Origin: Candidatus Phycosocius bacilliformis
GTDB lineage: Bacteria; Pseudomonadota; Alphaproteobacteria; Caulobacterales; Aquidulcibacteraceae
Reading direction: 5' to 3'
Length of the DNA: 64,000 nucleotides
Assembly: GCF_003112735.1 (NCBI RefSeq)
Contig: NZ_BFBR01000006.1
Span: 62,001 to 126,000, forward strand
Positions 28,201 to 35,908 of this stretch are shown here, in pieces. The notes beneath the pieces were generated by a model. That model saw only the letters and a program-made list of their open reading frames with translations, did not search any database and had not been told where the DNA came from. The stretch's first letter is position 1; each line of letters starts with the position of its first letter. Position numbers and translations under genes: made by a program.

Positions 28201-28637
28201 ATCAAAAAGGGGGGTGCCTTATGGTCAGGCGGTAACATGGCCACATAATCGCAGGCTTGAGTGAAAGCATTGCGCATCAACGCATCCCACGCTGGCTTGC
28301 GAGACAAACTGGCCACTGCATCCATAGATGGCGTGCTTAACTGCTCGTAATGGGGAACGTATTTGGCATTATCGGCTCGCCAACGGCTCTGTTTAGCTTC
28401 AAGGATGAAGTGGTCGCGCTTATAAAGGTCAATACGCTTTGGCTGCGCCGTCGGCTGGCCCACCGGCCTGACTGCGCGCTCAAAAACATAATCATTCAGC
28501 TCAGTCGTTGCCGCAGAAGGGTCTGGCCTCGCCACCCCAAGCACTTCCGTCAACTCACTTAAAAACGCCTGATAATTCGCGCGTTCAGCACCACCTTCCC
28601 GGCCCGACCAGCGGTCCAGAAAATAGTCCAAATCCAT
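25272..28637 (-). CDS. MmeI-like fused restriction endonuclease/N6-adenine methyltransferase (Type IIL/IIG)
   Basis: A 1121-residue single-chain restriction-modification enzyme. A PD-(D/E)xK nuclease motif is D70-x9-E80-A-K82 (RIDLYKRDHFILEAK), the same spacing known for MmeI. A helical linker follows. The methyltransferase has motif I DPACGTGNFLYVAL at 415-430 and motif IV NPPF at 550-553, typical of gamma-class N6-adenine methylation. The part after about residue 750 is the likely target recognition region, with LHQRLDVAVAEAYGWP near residue 930. A C-terminal extension of about 150 residues (winged-helix-like) exceeds MmeI (about 920 residues). No frameshift is visible. The recognition site cannot be read from sequence. 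Confidence 0.88.
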   Translation of the reverse strand: MDLDYFLDRWSGREGGAERANYQAFLSELTEVLGVARPDPSAATTELNDYVFERAVRPVGQPTAQPKRIDLYKRDHFILEAKQSRWRADNAKYVPHYEQLSTPSMDAVASLSRKPAWDALMRNAFTQACDYVAMLPPDHKAPPFLIVVDVGRCIELYADWTGTGRGYSSFPDRLNNRILLDDLRDEVVRKRLAAIWTDPHSLNPATRAAVATREIAVRLAEVSKSLEAKSFAPEDVALFLMRCIFTMFAEDVGLLPPKSFTDLLTRSLERPDRFARNLKDLWEAMDKGGDSLAIDAKVRHFNGGLFASTTVFELERAEIGELLAAARKNWREVEPAIFGTLLEQALDPKERARLGAHFTPRPYVERLVEATILSTLKEDWDHVLRKAEHAKSEGDGERAISLVKAFHHELCSLHVLDPACGTGNFLYVALDLMKRLEGEVLNAMEALGGQEGLAFLKGEGVTPDQFLGLEVNPRAASIAELVLWLGHLQQHYRNREGHPAEPILQAFGNITKMDAVLSWDGYPVPQVKDGQEVFPNPRQPAWPEAEFIIGNPPFIGGKDIRANLGGPYTEALWKAHPAMNDSADLVMYWWDRAAHILTAKNSRLRRFGFVTTNSITQVFQRRVVERHLSGKSPLSILFAIADHPWTKATKDAASVRIAMTVAQAGLHEGKVLKVVHETGLETDTPQIQVVEQFGRVNPDLTIGVDLSKALALRANEGLASRGVMLFGGGFILKKSEAELLGMGQVKGIEKIIRPYRNGRDIAGKSRDLFVIDFFGLTEDAARAQFPDAFQHVLKNVKPERDDNRDKDIRNRWWLFGRTRDEIRPALEGLARYIVTVETAKHRVFQFLDASILPDNKLIAFGSDAADVLGILSSRAHYLWYFANSGMLGVYDREAVYVKSRCFDPFPFPDATDAQRAMIGAIAEELDATRKLVLAENPDLTLTGLYNLLEKIPELSPDEEVQARRGRVYILQHLHQRLDVAVAEAYGWPADLGEQEILARLVELNQMRRAEEAKGQVRWLRPAFQISRFGRPGDTRTTGELDLGLPSAPTSTNLPIWPKDRDSQPFEVESAVRDLGEDVTPSQLARVFKGGGKRIEPRVSQILLTLATYGRIRRTGEGRYRA

Positions 28638-28698
28638 AGATTGTTTTTGGCGTTAAAGCGATCAGGCGTCAAGATGATGGGGCATGTGTACTTGAACC

Positions 28699-29418
28699 CT
28701 AAGCCCCCACCACATCCACCCCATCTTCGTGACCGAACAGCACGGTGCGGACGGTACGGGGGAAAGGGAGGAAGAGGCCGTTTTCAACGACACCGGGTAT
28801 GGTGTTTAGCGCAGTGGCTGTTGCGGCCGGATCGGGGATAACACCACAGGCGCAATCAAGGATGAGGTTGCCATTGTCGGTCACATAGGCCCTGCCGGGG
28901 CTGCCGGCTTCGCGCAGCTTGATGTCTGCGGTTTGACAGCCTGTTGCCCGCAGCACGTCAAACACTTTTTTGGCGGTGATCGTAAAGCCAAAACTGACGA
29001 CTTCCACCGGCAGCGCAAACGCGCCCAATTGGGCAACCTGCTTGGACCTGTCGGCAATCACCACCATATGATCGCTGGCATGGGCGATGATCTTCTCCCG
29101 CAACAAGGCCCCGCCACCGCCCTTGATCAGATTGAGATGGGGATCAATCTCATCGGCACCATCCACGGTTAGATCAATGCGGTCGGCCTGATCAATATCA
29201 ATCAAGGCGATGCCCAAACTGGCGGCCAAACGGCGACTGGCTTCCGATGTGGGCACAGCACCAATGGTAAGGCCCTCTGCCACGCGATCTGCCAACATGG
29301 CGATGAAATGATTGGCGGTTGACCCGGTGCCAAGGCCAACAATCATGCCCGATTCCACATATTCAAGCGCCGCAGCGGCGGCCTGCATCTTGGCAAGATC
29401 CGTGGCAAGCCCGCTCAC
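28699..29418 (-). CDS. rpiA: Ribose-5-phosphate isomerase A
   Basis: Interconverts ribose-5-phosphate and ribulose-5-phosphate in the pentose phosphate pathway. Hallmarks are GLGTGSTANHFI, DLTVDGADEIDPHLNLIKGGGGALLREKI (key: DGADEID, KGGGGALLREK) and TDNGNLILDC. The start is GTG 29418, 3 bp after the glmU stop; an in-frame ATG lies ten codons in, but the GTG retains the usual N-terminal helix. Co-transcribed with glmU. Confidence 0.95.
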   Translation of the reverse strand: MSGLATDLAKMQAAAAALEYVESGMIVGLGTGSTANHFIAMLADRVAEGLTIGAVPTSEASRRLAASLGIALIDIDQADRIDLTVDGADEIDPHLNLIKGGGGALLREKIIAHASDHMVVIADRSKQVAQLGAFALPVEVVSFGFTITAKKVFDVLRATGCQTADIKLREAGSPGRAYVTDNGNLILDCACGVIPDPAATATALNTIPGVVENGLFLPFPRTVRTVLFGHEDGVDVVGA

Positions 29419-29421
29419 CCT

Positions 29422-30795
29422 TTAGTCCCCCGACGGTGGTGAGGCTTTAGCCGCTTTGGCGGCGGCCTTGCGGGCACGGAATTTGGTGGCCCAGCCGTCG
29501 AGATTGCGCTGTTCAGACCGCTCAACTGCCAATGCGCCGGCTGGGACGTCTTTGGTGATGACAGAGCCTGATCCCGTCATCGCCCCCTCACCCACACTCA
29601 CCGGGGCAACCAACATGGTGTCTGAGCCGATAAAGGCATTGGCCCCGATCTCGGTATGATATTTATCGAACCCGTCATAATTACAGGTGACGGTGCCCGC
29701 CCCGATATTGGTCTTGGCCCCCACGGTGACATCGCCCAGATAGGTCAGATGATTGGCCTTGGCCCCGGCCCCGATCTTGGCCTTCTTGGTCTCAACAAAA
29801 TTGCCAATATGGGCGTTTTCGCCAATGTCGCTGCCCGGCCGAATGCGGGCATAAGGCCCGATCAAAGCGCCGCGGCGGATGATGCAGTCTTCCAAATGGG
29901 AGAAGGCGCGGATGACGGCCCCGGTCTCAACCACCACTTTGGGGCCAAACACCACGTGAGGCTCCACCACCACATCGGCGGCAAGCTGGGTGTCATGGCT
30001 GAAATGGACCGTTTCGGGTGCAATCAATGTCACCCCCTCTAGCATGGCCTGATGGCGTCGGGCGGCCTGAAAGCGGGCCTCGGCAACAGCAAGTTCAACC
30101 CGGCTATTGACGCCCAAAACTTCAGCTTCTTGTGCGGGAACAGCCTTGGCCTTATGGCCACGGGCGCGGGCCAAGGCCACAACATCGGTCAAATAATATT
30201 CGCCTTTGGCATTGTCATTTTTAACCTCTGCCAACAACTCAAACAGCAGGGGCGCAGGTGCGGCCAGTACGCCTGAATTACACAGCCTTACGGTCAATTG
30301 CTCAGGGCTTGCTTCTTTGGCTTCCACGATGGCGGCAAGATCGCCCTCAGGGGTTTCAATCAGGCGACCATAGGCTCCGGGGTCCTCGGCCTCAAAGCCC
30401 AGAACCGAAACAGCATAACCTTCAGCAAGCGTGGTGAAAACGTGATCAGCAGTGGCCGCGCCGATCAAAGGCGTATCGGCATAGAGCACGATGGCATCGC
30501 CGCTAAATCCTGCCAGCGCGGCTTGGGCAGCGCGCACGGCATGAGCTGTGCCCAAAGGCGGGTCTTGCAGGGCGGTTGTGCCGGGTCCCAAAAGCGCCTC
30601 GGCCCGTGCCCGCGCATCTGGATTATGCGCGCCCACCACCACGACAATCTTCTCACATCCAAGACCGCGGGCCAGTGCAATCGTCCAGTCCAACATGGGT
30701 CGTCCACCGACCGGGTGCAGCACTTTAGAGAGCGACGATTTCATCCGCGTGCCGTGTCCGGCAGCAAGAATGATGGCAGCGCGTGACCGGGACAT
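29422..30795 (-). CDS. glmU: Bifunctional UDP-GlcNAc pyrophosphorylase / GlcN-1-P acetyltransferase
   Basis: Makes UDP-N-acetylglucosamine for peptidoglycan and LPS. The N-terminal uridyltransferase has [26 protein letters not shown] (key: LAAGHGTRM). The C-terminal half is a left-handed beta-helix of hexapeptide repeats ([31 protein letters not shown]; key: [22 protein letters not shown]). At 457 residues it has normal length. It is followed by rpiA with 3 bp spacing. Confidence 0.97.
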   Translation of the reverse strand: MSRSRAAIILAAGHGTRMKSSLSKVLHPVGGRPMLDWTIALARGLGCEKIVVVVGAHNPDARARAEALLGPGTTALQDPPLGTAHAVRAAQAALAGFSGDAIVLYADTPLIGAATADHVFTTLAEGYAVSVLGFEAEDPGAYGRLIETPEGDLAAIVEAKEASPEQLTVRLCNSGVLAAPAPLLFELLAEVKNDNAKGEYYLTDVVALARARGHKAKAVPAQEAEVLGVNSRVELAVAEARFQAARRHQAMLEGVTLIAPETVHFSHDTQLAADVVVEPHVVFGPKVVVETGAVIRAFSHLEDCIIRRGALIGPYARIRPGSDIGENAHIGNFVETKKAKIGAGAKANHLTYLGDVTVGAKTNIGAGTVTCNYDGFDKYHTEIGANAFIGSDTMLVAPVSVGEGAMTGSGSVITKDVPAGALAVERSEQRNLDGWATKFRARKAAAKAAKASPPSGD

Positions 30796-30968
30796 GAGGC
30801 TTCCTTCTGCTGTTCAATTGCTGATTCGGCTTGCGCCGAAGGGTTCAGCCTTCTAGCCCTCGTAGCTGTCGGCGGGCCAGAGGGAAACAGGAAAATCCTT
30901 GGTAAGAACCGATTGGATTACGTCTGGCCGGTGCCAGTGCGGACCAGAAGCAAAGGGATGGCACGGCC

Positions 30969-31664
30969 ATGGGTGACAGTCTGGCGCGAGATCTACGCGG
31001 CTTTGCCATTTCGTTTGATCTCGACGGCACACTGGTGGACACTGCCCCAGATCTGGTACGCGCCACCAATGCCGTGATGGATCGGGCCGGATTGCCGCAA
31101 ATCTCGCTCACAAGTGTGCGCGGCATGATTGGTCAAGGCGCGCGCGCGCTGGTGATCAAAGCCGGCCGAGCGGCCGGGGTAGAGTTTGACGAGGCTGCGC
31201 TGGCCGTCCATGTCGCCCATTTCCTTGAGGTGTATCAGGCTGGGCTGACGGATGAGAGCGTGCCGTTTGACGGCGTCATCGCCACATTGGAGGCCCTCGC
31301 CGCCCGTGGTGCGATTTTGAGTGTTTGCACCAATAAACCAGCTCATCTGGCGATGCCGGTCCTGCAAGCTTTTGACATGGCCCGCTTTTTTACTGCCATC
31401 ATTGCCAATGGTCAGGCCGGGGTCAACAAACCTGATGGGCGTCATTTGAGCTATACAATCGAGACCAGCGGCGGGCATGTGGGGCGCGCGCTTATGGTGG
31501 GTGACAGCATCACCGACGTCCAAGCAGCCCGCAATGCCGGGGTTCCTGTGGTGTTGGCCAGTTTCGGATATACCATAGAAAAAGCGTCCGCCTTGGGGGC
31601 GGACGCTGTCTTTGATCACTATGCCGAACTGCCCGATTTGGTCGGGCGATTCCTGCCGGCTTAG
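30969..31664 (+). CDS. gph: Phosphoglycolate phosphatase, HAD family
   Basis: HAD phosphatase that removes 2-phosphoglycolate. The nucleophile motif is SFDLDGTLVDTAPDL (first Asp about residue 17), the second motif VCTNKPAHL and the third GDSITDVQAARNAG. At 231 residues it has the family length. It is divergent from glmU. A hairpin (31584-31606) lies inside the last codons and is coding. Confidence 0.92.
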   Translation: MGDSLARDLRGFAISFDLDGTLVDTAPDLVRATNAVMDRAGLPQISLTSVRGMIGQGARALVIKAGRAAGVEFDEAALAVHVAHFLEVYQAGLTDESVPFDGVIATLEALAARGAILSVCTNKPAHLAMPVLQAFDMARFFTAIIANGQAGVNKPDGRHLSYTIETSGGHVGRALMVGDSITDVQAARNAGVPVVLASFGYTIEKASALGADAVFDHYAELPDLVGRFLPA

Positions 31665-31665
31665 C

Positions 31666-31869
31666 TTATGCCGCTTCGGTCACTGCCCGGCGACGGGGCA
31701 GGCCGTTGATCATGTCAGAGCGCACATCGGTGCGGCCCGAACGCATGGCTGGCACAAAGCCTTCTTCCACGAGATCCACGCTCACGTCATAACCGCGCTC
31801 GCGCCAATACTCTTGAATCTTCAGCTTCAAACGGCGTGCGCCGTCATTCGTGCAAAAATCGCCTTCCAT
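31666..31869 (-). CDS. Small conserved hypothetical protein, 67 residues
   Basis: MEGDFCTNDGARRLKLKIQEYW and the ending with GFVPAMRSGRTDVRSDMINGLP match, from memory, a short protein conserved in Caulobacterales and Sphingomonadales without known function. ATG 31869 has GAGG six bases upstream and fits the relatives; ATG 31881 four codons earlier is less likely. It is convergent with gph, ending 1 bp after it. Confidence 0.78.
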   Translation of the reverse strand: MEGDFCTNDGARRLKLKIQEYWRERGYDVSVDLVEEGFVPAMRSGRTDVRSDMINGLPRRRAVTEAA

Positions 31870-32441
31870 TGTGGTCCTCATTGGTCTTGTTTTTGATTAG
31901 TGGGACAAACCTTCGTAAGCAGCGGTTTGTTTGGGATGGCGGCTTTAACAACACAAACCTGTCACATTCAAGGCGAATTTCGAAGTTTTTTGATCGCATC
32001 CGCGTGACCAAAAAATCATCCCCGCGGGGCTTGACATCAGTTTTTCTGAAACCTGCCTGAAATGGGCCAATTTTCAGCAAGAAATATGCTAATTTGCCTC
32101 GCTCCTTGGATAAATCTTGGCCAAATTTGCCAAATATGGACCCGATAGACAGGTCATTCTCTTGCGTCATTCTAAATCATAGGTGAATTGCATTTTTGCA
32201 TGGAACCGATTTTTGCACTGAAATTGCCAAGATTCACCCCTGTTTTCGATCAAGCCGAGCGCACGTGCATGACAATCGAGCCCTTCTTCCGACCCAGACA
32301 AGACAGCCAGAGATTCGCCAATCAGGCCCAATTTGCCTGCAGCCCGGCGCGATGATTGGCACCTGCCCCCCTTGACGGCACCGCCGCCAAAGGCCAATAC
32401 GCCGCCTCTCGCACGCAGGTTCCTATAACCGTGAGGCGACG
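31870..32441. other. Intergenic stretch without a supported gene
   Basis: About 570 bp between a small minus-strand gene and tRNA-Val. Two minus-strand open frames (31844-32170, 32167-32397) look non-coding: low similarity to real proteins, AT-rich upstream half, overlap with the 31869 gene. A CCCCGCGGGG palindrome lies near 32025. I see no clear promoter. Confidence 0.5.
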
Positions 32442-32515
32442 GGCGATTAGCTCAGCGGAAGAGCACTGCATTCACACTGCAGGGGTCACTGGTTCAATCC
32501 CAGTATCGCCCACCA
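32442..32515 (+). tRNA. tRNA-Val (CAC)
   Basis: A 74-nt cloverleaf with acceptor GGGCGAT/ATCGCCC, D-arm TAGCTCAGCGGAAGAGC, anticodon stem CTGCA/TGCAG around loop TTCACAC (anticodon CAC), T-arm ACTGGTTCAATCCCAGT and encoded CCA. The accessory stretch begins directly at its 3' end. Confidence 0.95.
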
Positions 32516-32823
32516 TTAAATCAATAACTTAGCTGAGAACCAAAACGGGAACAAAAATTTGGTCCCCATATGGTCCCCATTTGACCAAATTTCGCCCCAC
32601 GCAGATAAAATTGGAAAGCCCTAGGGTTGGACCTGACAAAACTGACAGAAGTGCCGTAAATGGGAATAGTCACCCCACCATACGCACCCGCGCATATATC
32701 TGGCATAAACATCATCCGCCCTCAAAGCAGATTGGCGGGCTTTACCCCGCCATACATCGTACGCGCGAACTGGTCTGAAATTCGCTCTTGCTCATACTCG
32801 CAATGTCGCAGCGAATTGAGTCT
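32516..32823. other. Non-coding stretch after tRNA-Val with short repeats
   Basis: No convincing gene. At 32560-32580 TGGTCCCCATA and TGGTCCCCATT form a direct repeat around a CCATATGG palindrome. A GGCGGG-CTTTAC-CCCGCC hairpin lies at about 32733-32750. CGCGAACTGGTCTGAAA (32764-32780) recurs with one change at 33471-33487. It looks like an old integration scar; I find no second copy of the tRNA 3' end. Confidence 0.4.
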
Positions 32824-33258
32824 CTATTTATCTTCATCGTTGGCAGTAGCTTCTGGTGCCTTTGCTGCAGCTTCTTTTTGTGGCGCCTCACGTTCCCACT
32901 TCTGCGCAAATTTACGCTCATGATCCGCACCCTGTTGAAATCCAGAGTCAAAGGCCACTAATTGCATTCCGGCAACAAAGAGTGAAAGAGCGCCGACCTT
33001 AATGAATGCGAACGTCAAGACGCTGAGTTCGGGGAGCAAATTGTCAACAAAGAAGAGAATTATCGCGACACAAAAACATATCACAAAGATTTCCATAAAG
33101 AAGGTTGGCGGCTTACGTCCATTCTGACCATCCGGGACAGGTTGCCGAACAAATCCAAGCTTCCAAAATAGCGCGGAAACAGCGAAAGCTAAAACCAAGA
33201 AGCCTAAATCTACTTGCCAAGGAAATTCAGAGTTCCATCCAATACTGCTATCGTCCAT
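32824..33258 (-). CDS. Hypothetical membrane protein with charged C-terminus
   Basis: Unrecognised. From ATG 33258 (MDDSSIGWNSEF) it has 144 residues with three hydrophobic segments: DLGFLVLAFAVSALFWKLGF, MEIFVICFCVAIILFFVDNL and FIKVGALSLFVAGMQLVAF. The last 40 residues are charged and Ala/Glu/Lys-rich (KWEREAPQKEAAAKAPEATA). It sits alone between two near-identical 17-bp direct repeats. Lower GC than the core genome. The TTG at 33276 is an unlikely start. Confidence 0.6.
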   Translation of the reverse strand: MDDSSIGWNSEFPWQVDLGFLVLAFAVSALFWKLGFVRQPVPDGQNGRKPPTFFMEIFVICFCVAIILFFVDNLLPELSVLTFAFIKVGALSLFVAGMQLVAFDSGFQQGADHERKFAQKWEREAPQKEAAAKAPEATANDEDK

Positions 33259-33581
33259 AGCCGCTCTCCAAGGCAACTTCTATCAAATCTAATCGTAGGT
33301 CCTCAGAACTTCATTCATTGGTTCGAACGCGTCAAATCACAAACCTAGTCGGACCGATAAATCAGGTATCTGTCCCATTCATCGTTTACTCGTACTTAAC
33401 GAACCTATTTAGCAAATGCATGGTTGCCAGCGTTTCCCGTAACAGCCATCTACCCAACTCATTTTCCGCACGCGAAGTGGTCTGAAAACTCAAACGCGAT
33501 CCGGACAAATCGGCAATCCAAGCCACATCATACGTCACGCGCGCACTTGATGACATTTCAGCCCCCTTCGGGCGTAGGGCT
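33259..33581. other. Intergenic stretch, no supported gene
   Basis: Contains the second 17-bp repeat (33471-33487). Otherwise I see no gene, terminator or promoter that I can support. Confidence 0.4.
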
Positions 33582-33800
33582 TCAGAGATTTAACCCCAGA
33601 ATCTCTAGGCTTGCGCGCTTGATAGCGCGGTCCTGCTTCCGGGCTGTAACCTCATAGTCCATTATTCGCGCCTTTAGCATTGTCGCCTGAATTGCCTCGT
33701 TTGCTTGGGGAGGGTCTGCCATAAGGGCCTTAACCCTCGCTCCTTCGATCTCCTGAAGTAAAGCCGTAATGAGGTTATCTCGGACATTGGGTGACGGCAT
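33582..33800 (-). CDS. Hypothetical small protein, about 72 residues
   Basis: Unrecognised. From ATG 33800 (MPSPNVRDNLITALLQEIEGAR) it is soluble and helical with many Arg, Lys and Ala; GTG 33815 is an alternative start. It lies in the accessory stretch after tRNA-Val. No neighbour explains it. Confidence 0.4.
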   Translation of the reverse strand: MPSPNVRDNLITALLQEIEGARVKALMADPPQANEAIQATMLKARIMDYEVTARKQDRAIKRASLEILGLNL

Positions 33801-33893
33801 TCTCAATTCGGCCACTCGCGTCCTAATGTCTGCGCGCCTAGCCAGCCTCCCAGCCGCCCGCCTGTCGCCATTATGGCCCGCAGCGCGATAGGG

Positions 33894-33980
33894 CTATAGC
33901 TGGGTGTCGCCTTCTGCTAGGCCGCGCAAGAGCGCCTCCACCAAAGCAGGAACAGAGTCCTGAATGTAATTATTTGCCAT
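33894..33980 (-). CDS. Possible 28-residue ORF
   Basis: ATG 33980 opens MANNYIQDSVPALVEALLRG and stops at 33894. It has a protein-like composition and an amphipathic helix but no good ribosome site. It may be real, or a fragment of a decayed gene on the same strand as 33582-33800. Confidence 0.2.
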   Translation of the reverse strand: MANNYIQDSVPALVEALLRGLAEGDTQL

Positions 33981-34052
33981 CAATGAAAGCCGCCTCAGAG
34001 TACTGCAAACTGGCTTCTCTTATTAATCCCTAATTAACCATGAACCAGCGCA

Positions 34053-34328
34053 ATGATAAGCGGGCGCAAAGTTCGCCTTTCCACCATAGAAAATGGGTAT
34101 ATCAATATGATCAGCTTCACTATTACGGCCAAAAGCAACCAAAACACTATTACTTTCACCACGCATGTTTTGCTTGGTGAATTAGGTCCCGCAAACGCCA
34201 AATTCGCAACCGAGGAATGGCTTGAAGACATGACTTCTGATGCCATCTCACTTGGAAAGTGTGCATTTGAAGACGATCACAAGCGAAAGCCGCCAGCAAA
34301 TTGGAGCTGGCAGGCGTCGAGAGACTAA
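34053..34328 (+). CDS. Hypothetical protein, about 91 residues
   Basis: Unrecognised. ATG 34053 or ATG 34107 (MISFTITAKSNQNTITFTTH). It is hydrophilic, ending KRKPPANWSWQASRD. It overlaps an antisense frame (34034-34246) that looks membrane-like; at most one is real and I prefer this one for its more natural composition. Lower GC than the flanks. Confidence 0.35.
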   Translation: MISGRKVRLSTIENGYINMISFTITAKSNQNTITFTTHVLLGELGPANAKFATEEWLEDMTSDAISLGKCAFEDDHKRKPPANWSWQASRD

Positions 34329-34345
34329 CGGCTTACAAGCAGGGC

Positions 34346-34699
34346 CTACCACCGCACACCCAGCCCACGCCGCACGATATGAGGCGCATGGGCGATGATG
34401 GCTAGATAGGCGCGTGTCGCCCGGCTGGGGACAGTCCCCCGCTCCCATGATCGGACGCTATCGACTGATAAGCCATAAATTGAGGCGAAGTCCTCACGCG
34501 AAAGGCCCTCACGCTCCCGAAGCGCTTTGACATCGATTGCATCGGGCACTTGTGCCGATCCTAGCGCCTCAAGGATTGGCGTACGGTTTTCAGCCTTCCA
34601 AGGCAGGCGACGCAACAGGCGGTGGTCACTGTGGCCGAAGTATATCGGGTAGGTGGTGCCTTCGGTTTTTGAAACGAGCAAACGCCCGCTCCAAAACAA
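34346..34699 (-). CDS. HTH (XRE/HigA-like) DNA-binding protein
   Basis: A 117-residue protein with a helix-turn-helix at about residues 60-90: LREREGLSREDFASIYGLSVDSVRSWERG. The ending ATRAYLAIIAHAPHIVRRGLG resembles HigA/NadS-type antitoxins or regulators. The N-terminal 50 residues are unlike the family and the only start is a TTG, so the true start is unclear. It follows the HsdR-N-like gene by 5 bp on the same strand. No toxin gene is adjacent. A 36-residue fragment similar to its C-terminus lies at about 35620-35730. Confidence 0.65.
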   Translation of the reverse strand: MFWSGRLLVSKTEGTTYPIYFGHSDHRLLRRLPWKAENRTPILEALGSAQVPDAIDVKALREREGLSREDFASIYGLSVDSVRSWERGTVPSRATRAYLAIIAHAPHIVRRGLGVRW

Positions 34700-34704
34700 T
34701 TGAA

Positions 34705-35493
34705 CTATCCATCCGCGATCGACGCTGACTGTGCTAACGCCCTACTGGCGTTCCGTGACAGTTTCTGTTCGGCCTTTTTTATGCGCGCTTTCGCCTCTAC
34801 GACTTTATCGCCCTCGATAACATCACGCTTGAGGACCTCATGAGACAGGATATCCAGGATGGTAGTGGCTTCCGCCTTTACATCTGGAAACAACCTGCGA
34901 ACCTCCTTTCGGACAGCTCCCACAACCCCATCCGTGAGGACGCATTGCGCAATGACAAACCTATTCAGAACTTGCGCATTTTGGTGGAAAGAGTTCATTG
35001 CGTCGCTGGCTTGTCCTTCTTTGGCGAGCAAAAGGAGCTTTGCTAGATCATCTTCCTTTCGGGCAGAAAGCTCACCCAGTTTAAAGCTTGTGACTTCTTC
35101 GTGCTCTATTGGCTGACTGAAACGCAAGCGAAACACGCGCCATTCGACCGCATTCGTAAGGATTACCCATTCAATCCCTTGATGGGCGCCATAGTTTACC
35201 GCCTGTCGCAAATGAGTGGCGTTTAGGTCAGTTCCGGCACTCTTTACTTCAATCAAAAATCGGATCTTGCCTTCGAGTCTAACTGCAAGATCGCAGAACG
35301 TGCCCCTAATCTGTTGTTCGCTAGTTAGCTCTTGGTATTTGTCGTATCCAAAAAGTTCCGCAAGCATGTCCTTTACGACTGTTACCGTATCCGCTTCAGA
35401 CACATCACGCTCGCGCTGAGACACTGCAACATTTTGAAAAACTTTCAATTTGGCAACAATTCTATCCACAAATCTCTTTGGCAGTCTCGACAT
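34705..35493 (-). CDS. HsdR N-terminal-domain protein (stand-alone PD-ExK nuclease-like)
   Basis: A 262-residue protein resembling the N-terminal domain of Type I restriction enzyme HsdR, but without helicase. A PD-(D/E)xK core is visible: D68 (FCDLAVRL) and E82-V-K84 (FLIEVKSAG), followed by VNYGAHQGIEWVILTNAVEWRVFRL (key: GIEWVILTNAVEW). ATG 35493 has GGAGG six bases upstream; the frame beginning at 35514 uses TTG. The C-terminal 70 residues are charged and helical. Such free-standing proteins are often found on islands; nuclease activity is not established. It is followed by the HTH gene. Confidence 0.8.
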   Translation of the reverse strand: MSRLPKRFVDRIVAKLKVFQNVAVSQRERDVSEADTVTVVKDMLAELFGYDKYQELTSEQQIRGTFCDLAVRLEGKIRFLIEVKSAGTDLNATHLRQAVNYGAHQGIEWVILTNAVEWRVFRLRFSQPIEHEEVTSFKLGELSARKEDDLAKLLLLAKEGQASDAMNSFHQNAQVLNRFVIAQCVLTDGVVGAVRKEVRRLFPDVKAEATTILDILSHEVLKRDVIEGDKVVEAKARIKKAEQKLSRNASRALAQSASIADG

Positions 35494-35908
35494 TTCATCC
35501 TCCCAAAAGGTCAACCCGAAAAATCAGCCTGAATTGCCTTAAGGTGTCAAGCGGCACTGAAGATTCCTAAGGTTGATTTGATTTTCTAGGTAAGAATCCA
35601 AATATCCCCGCTTGCCCAGACCACCGCACGGCCAACCCACTCCGCACATTGTCAAACGCTTTAGCTACGAGGATCATAGAGGCGCGCTTTTGCTCAGTTT
35701 GAAACGAACCCCGCCCCCCATTGTCGGAGGTGATCGGTGGAAACACCGTGATTTGCCCCCAATCCATTCGAAACCAATCCCACCTGCCCGTTTGCGCCAC
35801 GCACCTCCCGCTAACCGCCGGTCTCGTCATCATGCCGCAACCCGAACTCCATTGTGGCTCCACACAAGCGTGGGCGTCTTGTCCTGTTTGCGAAAGGATC
35901 GGACCGCC
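35494..35908. other. Intergenic stretch with a decayed HTH-like fragment
   Basis: No intact gene. On the minus strand, about 35625-35732, a 36-codon stretch aligns without gaps to the C-terminus of the HTH gene at 34346 (both end VR-x-GL-x-VRW; nucleotides GTGCGG-x-GTGGG are shared). It looks like a remnant of a duplicated antitoxin-like gene. The rest has no features I can support. Confidence 0.45.

Noticed and set aside
31584-31606. GC-rich hairpin like a terminator
   Set aside because: It lies inside the gph coding sequence and is followed by more codons, not a T-run.
31844-32170. Minus-strand open frame of 108 codons
   Set aside because: It overlaps the 31869 gene on the same strand, has no ribosome site and unnatural composition.
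32167-32397. Minus-strand open frame of 76 codons before tRNA-Val
   Set aside because: No family likeness and no ribosome site; the composition looks like intergenic DNA.
32521-32715. Possible C-terminal remnant of an integrase next to tRNA-Val
   Set aside because: A frame ending in GTIWGPN was considered, but no catalytic Arg, His or Tyr motif can be seen, so I do not call an integrase.
34034-34246. Membrane-like minus-strand frame of 70 codons
   Set aside because: Antisense to the more natural plus-strand frame at 34053-34328; at most one is real.
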